A stretch of 7,306 bases of DNA from an uncultured Veillonellaceae bacterium. Lineage in GTDB: Bacteria; Bacillota; Negativicutes; Veillonellales; Negativicoccaceae. Both the position numbers and the translations under genes were made by a program. Positions 1 through 5,077 of the stretch are shown piece after piece (the first letter of the stretch is position 1; the number at the start of each line of letters is the position of its first letter). The notes beneath the pieces are model-generated. The model had not been told where the DNA came from. It saw nothing but the letters and a program-made list of their open reading frames with translations, and did not search any database. The stretch is taken from positions 1-7,306 of the forward strand of contig CABTYA010000050.1 in NCBI GenBank assembly GCA_902488965.1. Direction: 5' to 3'.

Positions 1-1683
1 GCCTCGGCGCTCTACGGCTCGGAAGCCATCGGCGGCGTGATCAATGTCATCACCAAAGTACCGACGGCACCGTCGTTGGTTTTGCACGGACAGACGGGCA
101 ACTACCAAGGCGGCGAGCACAATGAATACCGCTACCATGTCGGTTACGACAGCGGCCTGCAGGGGCAGTGGCGGGTCAAACTGTCTTACGGCGCGCGCAA
201 GCAGGTACCGCAATACAATGCGGACGGCGGCACGGATTACTACTACGGATTGGCGCGGCCGTTGAGTGTGAGCATGGGCTATCATTTCGACAAGGAACAC
301 AGCCTGACCTTCGACTACGACCGACAGATTTCGCAGCAATACGGCGACAAATACATCATGGGGATGATGGATGTCAACAATCGGGTCGTGACGAACCATG
401 CGGGCGCGACCTATCGGGGCAGCGATGCCGGTTGGAATTGCTTGCTGCGGGCGTATCGCAATGAGTTCGTGAAAGATTACTTCACGACAATGCGCGGTGC
501 CGTGAACGGGATGGACTACACGAATCACAAAGAGACCGTCATTGACGCCCAAGCGACGAAAGAGCTGAATGCGCAACATCGGTTGACTGTGGGCGGAGAA
601 TACCGCAAGGAAGACGGTATTTCCACTCGCATGAAGTCCGGCCGCGATGAAGGTCTGTACGGCACCTATCAAAAAACGGTGCGCAAACCGGTCATCGGAC
701 CGAATCACAAACCGGTATTCCTGCCGAACGGTATGCCGAAGATGGAGACCGTGATGGTTCCCGTCAAGGACAAAGACGGCCGCCCGGTCATGGGCAAGGA
801 CGGCAAGCCGCTTCTGCGGCCGCTGATGAAAACCGTCGAGGTGCACAAATACGGCGCGGACTTGACGTATCGCAGCGTGTATATTCAGGACGAATGGCGC
901 CCGAACGATCGCTGGCTGATTGTGCCGGCGGTGCGCTATGACCACAGCAGTCAATTCGGCGGCCGGGTCTTGCCGAAACTCGGCGCGACCTATTTCATCG
1001 ACGCCGACAATCGTGTCAAACTGAACTTCGGCACGGGGTATGTTACGCCGGGATTGATGGAACTGTACTATGATTTTGATATGGCGGGGCAAGTCCACTG
1101 GGTCGGCAATCCCGATCTCAAACCGGAAAAATCGAAAAATTATGAAATCGGTTGGGAACACGAAGACAATCGACAACAGATGAAGATTTCGTATTTCTAC
1201 AATGACATCAAAGATTTTTGGAACTCGGTCAAAGTCGATCCGCAGCTGCCGAAGATGCATCCTCGGTACAAAGACACGCACTACATCAATGAATACAATG
1301 TCGTGTCGCAGGGCATCGAATGGACGGGGCGGGTGATGTTGAGCGACCGATTGGACCTGACCTACGGGTATACGTACCTGCATGTGGAAAATAAAGATAC
1401 CGAACGGTCCGTTGCCCAACAGCCGAAACACAAGGCCGATTTCGGTCTGCACTGGCATGACGGCGCATGGGCGGCGAGCCTTTGGGGCAACTATTACGGC
1501 AGCTATCGCGCGACCGATGAATCCGAGCCTGCAAGCACGCTGTTGGTCAATGTGATGACATCGCATCGCTGGGACAACGACTTGCGGGTATTTGTCGGCA
1601 TCGACAACCTGCTCAATCGCGATACGCTCGTACGCATGTACAACGGCCGCTTCTTCAAAGTCGGATTTGATTTGACATGGTGA
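1..1683 (+). CDS. TonB-dependent outer-membrane receptor, 5'-truncated by window edge (TBDR1)
   Basis: This is an outer-membrane active transporter of the TonB-dependent receptor family, which imports metal chelates such as haem, corrinoids or siderophores using energy from TonB-ExbB-ExbD. The reading frame is open from base 1 and 560 residues are visible. It starts in the last part of the plug domain (ALYGSEAIGGVINVITK), followed by the whole beta-barrel with alternating aromatic strands, the TPGLMELY and NPDLKPEKS boxes, and a C-terminal strand ending in Trp (KVGFDLTW). Aligned to TBDR2, base 1 corresponds to residue 139, so about 138 N-terminal residues (signal peptide, TonB box, most of the plug) lie upstream. 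The upstream methionine in the visible sequence is not the start. It is close to TBDR2 throughout, roughly 60% identical by eye (not computed). The loop at 670-846 is longer than in TBDR2. The gene is probably co-transcribed with the binding protein 55 bp downstream. The ligand is not determined. Confidence 0.95.
   Translation, partial: ASALYGSEAIGGVINVITKVPTAPSLVLHGQTGNYQGGEHNEYRYHVGYDSGLQGQWRVKLSYGARKQVPQYNADGGTDYYYGLARPLSVSMGYHFDKEHSLTFDYDRQISQQYGDKYIMGMMDVNNRVVTNHAGATYRGSDAGWNCLLRAYRNEFVKDYFTTMRGAVNGMDYTNHKETVIDAQATKELNAQHRLTVGGEYRKEDGISTRMKSGRDEGLYGTYQKTVRKPVIGPNHKPVFLPNGMPKMETVMVPVKDKDGRPVMGKDGKPLLRPLMKTVEVHKYGADLTYRSVYIQDEWRPNDRWLIVPAVRYDHSSQFGGRVLPKLGATYFIDADNRVKLNFGTGYVTPGLMELYYDFDMAGQVHWVGNPDLKPEKSKNYEIGWEHEDNRQQMKISYFYNDIKDFWNSVKVDPQLPKMHPRYKDTHYINEYNVVSQGIEWTGRVMLSDRLDLTYGYTYLHVENKDTERSVAQQPKHKADFGLHWHDGAWAASLWGNYYGSYRATDESEPASTLLVNVMTSHRWDNDLRVFVGIDNLLNRDTLVRMYNGRFFKVGFDLTW
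4..38 (+). repeat. 35-bp exact repeat, copy 1 (plug-end region of TBDR1)
   Basis: Identical to 3315-3349 in TBDR2. It encodes the conserved SALYGSEAIGG stretch at the end of the plug domain. The identity includes all third codon positions, whereas flanking codons differ. Confidence 0.85.
670..846 (+). repeat. Met-rich KPV-motif loop region of TBDR1
   Basis: About 59 residues between the conserved EGLYGTYQK and KYGADL segments, probably an extracellular loop. It contains degenerate short repeats: KPVI, KPVF, VPVK, RPVM, KPLL and RPLM, with DKDGRPVMGKDGKP as the clearest doublet, plus five methionines. At DNA level caaaccggt occurs twice. The corresponding TBDR2 loop is about 14 residues shorter, so repeat units have been gained or lost. 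Confidence 0.65.
878..918 (+). repeat. 41-bp exact repeat, copy 1 (TBDR1 barrel)
   Basis: Identical to 4150-4190 in TBDR2. It encodes YIQDEWRPNDRWL with no synonymous differences, although surrounding DNA has diverged. Such an island fits local gene conversion between the paralogues or strong constraint. Confidence 0.9.
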
Positions 1684-1690
1684 CAACGAG

Positions 1691-1713
1691 CGGGCGGCGG
1701 CAATCGTCGCCCG
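1691..1713 (+). other. Intercistronic hairpin between TBDR1 and the binding protein gene
   Basis: A 9-bp GC-rich stem (cgggcggcg with cgtcgcccg, one G-U pair) closes a 5-nt loop eight bases after the TBDR1 stop. No T-run follows, so it is not a typical Rho-independent terminator. It more likely acts as a processing or 3'-end-stabilising element that lowers expression of the second gene relative to the receptor. A second small inverted repeat (ccgtac/gtacgg, 1711-1726) follows at once. Confidence 0.5.
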
Positions 1714-1738
1714 TACGGTCGTACGGAAAGGAACGGAT

Positions 1739-2716
1739 ATGAAACGACGGATATGGTGGACACTGGCGGTGTTGCTGCTGGTCGCATGCGGTGCCTGGTA
1801 CTTTGGGCAGGGGGCGTTGACGCCCGTCACACGCGGCGATAAGGTGTATCGCGACGCGTTGGGAAGAGAGGTGCACCTCACCGTGCCTGCCGAGCGGATT
1901 GTGACGCTGACAGGCGCCGACAGTGAGATCTTGCTGGCCATCGGCGCCACGCCGGCAGGGACGGCGGAGCACTTCGGCGTCAAGCAGGACACGACGGGCA
2001 AGTATGCCGCTATCCCGAAGGTCGGCAGTGCGAGTGCGCCGAACTTGGAACAAATCATCGCGCTCAAGCCCGATGTCGTCATCGGCAGTGCAATGCCGTT
2101 TCAGTCGGTACTGGCGCCGAGTCTGGAAACCGCGGGGATTCCCGCGCTGTTTTGGCAGTCGGAGCGCTATGGCGTGATTTTGGCACATATCCGTACATTG
2201 GGCGAGATCAGCGGACACACGCGGGAGGCCGAGGAGGTGGCGGCATCGATCGAACGCAAAGTCGCCGTGCTCCAAGAGCGGTATCGCGACCGTCCGCGGC
2301 TCAAGGTACTGATGATTTCCGGCGTGGTCGGCAATTACTATGCGGCGACATCCGAAACGCTGGTCGGCAATATCGTCGGCTGTCTGCCGATTGACAACGT
2401 GGCCGATCGTTGGCAGATGAGCGCGCATCAGTCGGGGATGGTTACCGGCTACGTACCGCTCGATTTGGAATACATCTCTCAGCTGGATGTGGATGTTATC
2501 GTTGTCATCACCATGGGCAGTGATGGCCGAGAGGACAGCGAGACCTTCGTCCGCAGCTTCGCAGACCAGCCGGCGTGGCGTCATTTGCGGGCGGTGAAGG
2601 AAGGACGTATCCGGCATCTGCCGGGAGAACTCTTCCTTCCCAATCCCGGCGTGCGGGTAGCCGATTCGCTGGAAGCGGCGGCAAAAGTCATTTACGACGA
2701 ACCGGCCGATGGCTGA
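1739..2716 (+). CDS. ABC transporter substrate-binding lipoprotein, class III (FepB/BtuF-like)
   Basis: This 325-residue protein belongs to the peripla_BP_2 family (PF01497), which binds siderophore, haem or cobalamin and passes it to a FecCD-type permease. The N-terminus has KRR, a hydrophobic segment and a lipobox (LVAC, Cys17), so it is predicted to be lipid-anchored facing the periplasm. Family marks are the first lobe with PAERIVTLTGADSEILLAIGA (residues 50-70), LEQIIALKPDVVI (103-115), the ETAGIPAL strand, a connecting helix around 145-182, and a second lobe from LKVLMISG (188) to the end. The start is fixed by AAAGGA at 1727-1732, 6 nt before ATG. It follows TBDR1 by 55 bp without a visible promoter, suggesting a shared transcript, and ends at the terminator at 2731-2766. 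No permease or ATPase gene follows. The ligand cannot be read from sequence; the flanking receptors suggest it serves the same substrate. Confidence 0.9.
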   Translation: MKRRIWWTLAVLLLVACGAWYFGQGALTPVTRGDKVYRDALGREVHLTVPAERIVTLTGADSEILLAIGATPAGTAEHFGVKQDTTGKYAAIPKVGSASAPNLEQIIALKPDVVIGSAMPFQSVLAPSLETAGIPALFWQSERYGVILAHIRTLGEISGHTREAEEVAASIERKVAVLQERYRDRPRLKVLMISGVVGNYYAATSETLVGNIVGCLPIDNVADRWQMSAHQSGMVTGYVPLDLEYISQLDVDVIVVITMGSDGREDSETFVRSFADQPAWRHLRAVKEGRIRHLPGELFLPNPGVRVADSLEAAAKVIYDEPADG

Positions 2717-2730
2717 CGACAAGGGTTCAA

Positions 2731-2766
2731 CGCATCGGAGACACAGCGCTCTCCGATACGTTTTTT
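2731..2766 (+). terminator. Rho-independent terminator after the binding protein gene
   Basis: The arms cgcatcggaga (2731-2741) and tctccgatacg (2750-2760) form an 11-bp stem with one C-A mismatch and an 8-nt loop, followed by six T. It lies 14 bp after the stop codon and closes the TBDR1-binding protein unit, so TBDR2 needs its own promoter. Confidence 0.85.
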
Positions 2767-2768
2767 GA

Positions 2769-2797
2769 TTGAGTGCAGTGCGTGACAGTGATATAAT
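2769..2797 (+). promoter_or_regulatory. Housekeeping promoter for TBDR2
   Basis: TTGAGT (2769-2774), a 17-bp spacer, and a perfect TATAAT (2792-2797). Transcription should start near 2804. The -35 box starts three bases after the T-run of the upstream terminator. No convincing Fur-type 19-bp dyad overlaps it. Confidence 0.75.
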
Positions 2798-2803
2798 GGG
2801 GTA

Positions 2804-2897
2804 CGAACCGTATAGGCCGTGAAAGCGGCTGCGGAGAAGAAAGAGGTAGGTGCGCTGTGTGAATAGATGCGGCGCAGAAATGATGAGGAGGCAGTGT
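2804..2897 (+). promoter_or_regulatory. Structured 5' leader of TBDR2
   Basis: About 94 nt lie between the predicted transcription start and the ATG. Two hairpins can be drawn: gccg/cggc (2816-2819 with 2826-2829, 6-nt loop) and a 10-bp stem with three G-U pairs at 2851-2860 with 2867-2876 (loop gaatag). The ribosome binding site AGGAGG (2886-2891) is left unpaired. The leader has none of the conserved cobalamin riboswitch elements I would recognise. A regulatory role is possible but not shown. Confidence 0.35.
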
Positions 2898-4943
2898 ATG
2901 AAAAAAGGGTTGGTTATCGGCGTATTGTTGTGTACGGTCGGCGCGGGAGCCTGGGCGGCAAGCCCGGTATCGGCACCGATGCTGGATACATTGGTCGTCA
3001 CGGCGGCGAGGGTGCCGCAGTCGCTGAAAGAAACGCCGTCGACGGTGACGGTCGTGCAGAGGGAAGATCTGGAGGCGCGCGGGGCGACGGATTTGAGCGA
3101 GGCGTTGGAAACGGTCGCAGGGGTGACCTATCAGATGAGCTCGACAAACCGTTCGCATGTGACGATTCGCGGCACGGAAAGCCGCCATACGCTGATTTTG
3201 ATTGACGGCAAGCGGATCGGGACGGATGTCAGCAAAGTGTTGTACAATCCGAACACGCTGCAGGATATGGGCTTGGAAAATGTCGACCGCATTGAAATCG
3301 TCAAGGGCGGCTCGTCGGCGCTCTACGGCTCGGAAGCCATCGGCGGCGTCATCAACATTATCACCAAAGCGTCGGACCGGCCGCGGTTGTCCCTCTCGGG
3401 GCAGACGGGCAATTATACCGGCGGCGAGCACAACGAATATCGCTATTATGTCAATTATGACAGCGGCTTGCAGGATGATTGGCGCGTGCAGTTGTCGTAC
3501 GGGGCACGGAAACAGCTTCCGCAATACAATGATTACGGCGGCACGGAATATTATTACGGCCTGTCGCGCCCGCTCAGTGCCAGTATCTCGTATGACTGGG
3601 CGCCGGGACATCAAGTACAGGCGGATTTCAGCTATCAAAAATCGCAGCAGTATCGTGACAAGGGCATCATGGGCCGCTATGATATCAACAATCGCGTCGT
3701 CAGCCGCAGTATGGGATTGTCGTTTACCGGTGCGCAAGACGATTGGGAATATCTGGCGCGGGTCTATCGCAATCAATTCGTCAAAGACTATTTCACTACG
3801 TCCGCGGGCAAGGTGAACGGGTTGGACTATACCGACCACAAGGAAACCGTCGCGGAGTTGCAGCTGACGAAATCATTGTCGCCGGAACATCGGGTGACGC
3901 TGGGCGGTGAATATCGGAAGGAAGACGGCATCTCGACGCGAATCAAGTCGGAGCGTGAAGAGGGACTTTACGGCAGTTACCAAAAGCCTGTCATGCGCTT
4001 TGTGAAAGGCGTCGGCATGCAGCCGGTAATGGAACAGTTGATCGGGCGTGACGGCAAGCCGGTCATGCGCGGCGGCAAACCGGTCATGGTGCCGAAGATG
4101 AAATGGGTGCATGAATACAAGTACGGAGCGGATTTGAGTCATCACAGCCTGTATATTCAGGACGAATGGCGCCCGAACGATCGCTGGCTGGTCGTGCCGG
4201 CCTTGCGCTATGAAAGCAGCAGCATGTTCGGCCATCGGTGGTTACCGAAGCTGGGTGTGACCCATTTCCTGAGTCCGAATGAACGAATCAAAGCCAATTT
4301 CGGCACGGGCTTTGTCACGCCGGGGCTGATGGAATTGTATTACAATTTCGATATGGCCGGCCGCGTACATTGGGTCGGCAATGAAAACCTGCAGCCGGAA
4401 AAATCCAAGAGTTATGAATTGTCGTGGGAAAAAGAAGGCGACCGTTATCAAACGAAGATTACCTACTTCCGCAACGATATCAAGGACTATTGGAACGCCG
4501 TGAAAGTATTCCCGAAGAACCCTCGCTCGAACGATCAGCACTATATCAATGAGGCGCATGTTATCGCGCAGGGAGTCGAATGGACGGGCAGCTATCAGTG
4601 GAATGACCGTTGGGAACTGCACTACGGCTATACGTTCCTGGACAGCCAAAACAAAACGTCCGACCGGCCGATTGCCAAACAGCCGCGGCACAAAGTCGAT
4701 TTGGGCGTGCGCTACCATGACGGCCGCTGGAATATCAATGTGTGGGGCAACCGCTACTTCGGTTATTTGCCCGATGCCGATTCTTCGCGGGAAGATATCA
4801 CGTTGGTAAATGCCAAAGCGGAATATGCATGGGACAACGGTCTGCGCGTGTTTGTCGGCGTGGATAATCTCTTTGACAACGATCTCAAGGTACGCTCCTA
4901 CAACGGTCGCTTTGTCAAAGCGGGGTTCCGGATGCAGTTATAA
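2898..4943 (+). CDS. TonB-dependent outer-membrane receptor, complete (TBDR2)
   Basis: A complete 681-residue TonB-dependent receptor that should import a metal chelate across the outer membrane. The ATG at 2898 has AGGAGG 6 nt upstream and opens a signal peptide (MKKG, hydrophobic core, AWA before a likely cut after Ala20). In-frame upstream GTG/ATG codons would bury that signal. The TonB box is DTLVVTA (30-36). The plug spans about 45-157, with TPSTVTVV, TIRGTESRHTLILIDGKRIG, ENVDRIEIVKGGSSALYGSEAIGGVINIITK in order. The barrel runs to 681 and includes YIQDEWRPNDRW (419-430), TPGLMELY (474-481), His491, and NENLQPEKS (495-503). The Met-rich loop is at about 362-406. The final residue is Leu rather than the usual Phe or Trp (TBDR1 ends in Trp). 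It has its own promoter and terminator. It is a close paralogue of TBDR1; haem, corrinoid or siderophore are possible ligands. Confidence 0.96.
   Translation: MKKGLVIGVLLCTVGAGAWAASPVSAPMLDTLVVTAARVPQSLKETPSTVTVVQREDLEARGATDLSEALETVAGVTYQMSSTNRSHVTIRGTESRHTLILIDGKRIGTDVSKVLYNPNTLQDMGLENVDRIEIVKGGSSALYGSEAIGGVINIITKASDRPRLSLSGQTGNYTGGEHNEYRYYVNYDSGLQDDWRVQLSYGARKQLPQYNDYGGTEYYYGLSRPLSASISYDWAPGHQVQADFSYQKSQQYRDKGIMGRYDINNRVVSRSMGLSFTGAQDDWEYLARVYRNQFVKDYFTTSAGKVNGLDYTDHKETVAELQLTKSLSPEHRVTLGGEYRKEDGISTRIKSEREEGLYGSYQKPVMRFVKGVGMQPVMEQLIGRDGKPVMRGGKPVMVPKMKWVHEYKYGADLSHHSLYIQDEWRPNDRWLVVPALRYESSSMFGHRWLPKLGVTHFLSPNERIKANFGTGFVTPGLMELYYNFDMAGRVHWVGNENLQPEKSKSYELSWEKEGDRYQTKITYFRNDIKDYWNAVKVFPKNPRSNDQHYINEAHVIAQGVEWTGSYQWNDRWELHYGYTFLDSQNKTSDRPIAKQPRHKVDLGVRYHDGRWNINVWGNRYFGYLPDADSSREDITLVNAKAEYAWDNGLRVFVGVDNLFDNDLKVRSYNGRFVKAGFRMQL
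3315..3349 (+). repeat. 35-bp exact repeat, copy 2 (plug end of TBDR2)
   Basis: Identical to 4-38 in TBDR1, covering the SALYGSEAIGG codons. Confidence 0.85.
3981..4115 (+). repeat. Met-rich KPVM-motif loop region of TBDR2
   Basis: About 45 residues (362-406) between EGLYGSYQK and YKYGADL, probably an extracellular loop. KPVM occurs three times and QPVM once, with GRDGKPVM followed directly by RGGKPVM. Six methionines fall in this stretch, with a His at 405 (WVHEY). The DNA shows the near-direct repeat cggcaagccggtcatg / cggcaaaccggtcatg. It differs in length and order from the TBDR1 loop, while flanks align without gaps. Confidence 0.7.
4150..4190 (+). repeat. 41-bp exact repeat, copy 2 (TBDR2 barrel)
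   Basis: Identical to 878-918 in TBDR1, encoding YIQDEWRPNDRWL with no silent differences. Confidence 0.9.
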
Positions 4944-4957
4944 TTTCATTACCATCG

Positions 4958-4983
4958 AACGGACGCCTGCGGGCGTCCGTTTT
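4958..4983 (+). terminator. Rho-independent terminator after TBDR2
   Basis: A perfect 10-bp stem (aacggacgcc at 4958-4967 with ggcgtccgtt at 4972-4981), a 4-nt loop TGCG, and a short T-run. It begins 14 bp after the TBDR2 stop codon. Confidence 0.9.
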
Positions 4984-5025
4984 GCATTCGGGGGAAGATA
5001 CGAGAGGTGTCGCCGGCTTATTTAT

Positions 5026-5055
5026 TTGTGAAAGAATTCGATATCATGGTATACT
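5026..5055 (+). promoter_or_regulatory. Extended -10 promoter of the DUF1538-PII operon
   Basis: TATACT at 5050-5055 is preceded by TGG (5047-5049), an extended -10 element. TTGTGA at 5026-5031 with an 18-bp spacer is an acceptable -35. Transcription would start near 5062, giving a very short leader before the TTG codon. Confidence 0.65.
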
Positions 5056-5065
5056 GAATTGATAT
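5034..5065 (+). repeat. Direct repeats GAATT(C)GATAT flanking the -10 box
   Basis: GAATTCGATAT at 5034-5044 and GAATTGATAT at 5056-5065 differ by one inserted base and lie 22 bp apart start to start, about two helical turns, on either side of TATACT. This spacing suits a regulator binding one DNA face, but the sequences are AT-rich and could recur by chance. Confidence 0.35.
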
Positions 5066-5073
5066 GGGGGTGA
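5066..5073 (+). promoter_or_regulatory. Ribosome binding site that supports the TTG start of the DUF1538 gene
   Basis: GGGGGTGA matches 7 of 8 bases of the anti-SD complement GGAGGTGA and sits 4 nt before TTG at 5078. A second, perfect GGAGG (5080-5084) lies inside the first codons, 4 nt before an out-of-frame ATG at 5089 that reads ATG GGA TAA. Confidence 0.6.
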
Positions 5074-5077
5074 CATA

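Noticed and set aside
1691..1726. Terminator between TBDR1 and the binding protein gene
   Set aside because: The hairpin is strong but has no T-run and is followed within 30 bp by a good ribosome binding site and start codon; read as an intercistronic element instead.
2850..2897. Earlier in-frame GTG/ATG start for TBDR2
   Set aside because: It would add 16 residues before the signal peptide and lacks an SD. The ATG at 2898 has AGGAGG at ideal spacing and begins a normal signal peptide.
2804..2897. Cobalamin riboswitch upstream of TBDR2
   Set aside because: The leader is too short, and the conserved B12-box elements are absent, although a short gccgtgaaagcggc stem superficially recalls them.
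2928..2936. Possible lipobox in the TBDR2 signal peptide (VLLC)
   Set aside because: The residue before Cys is Leu rather than Gly, Ala or Ser, and a standard AWA cleavage site follows. An outer-membrane barrel is not expected to be a lipoprotein.
1655..3001. Antisense open frame of 448 codons across the binding protein gene
   Set aside because: It runs opposite a clear PF01497 gene and through a terminator and promoter. Its product is rich in Arg, His and Cys without any recognisable domain, as expected from the complement of GC-rich coding DNA.
2867..3205. Out-of-frame ORF from ATG 2867 overlapping the start of TBDR2
   Set aside because: No SD precedes it, and the sequence is a Gly/Arg-rich frame shadow of the receptor.
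2727..3839. Antisense open frame of 370 codons opposite TBDR2
   Set aside because: It is a shadow of the receptor coding frame and crosses the TBDR2 promoter and leader. No domain is recognisable.
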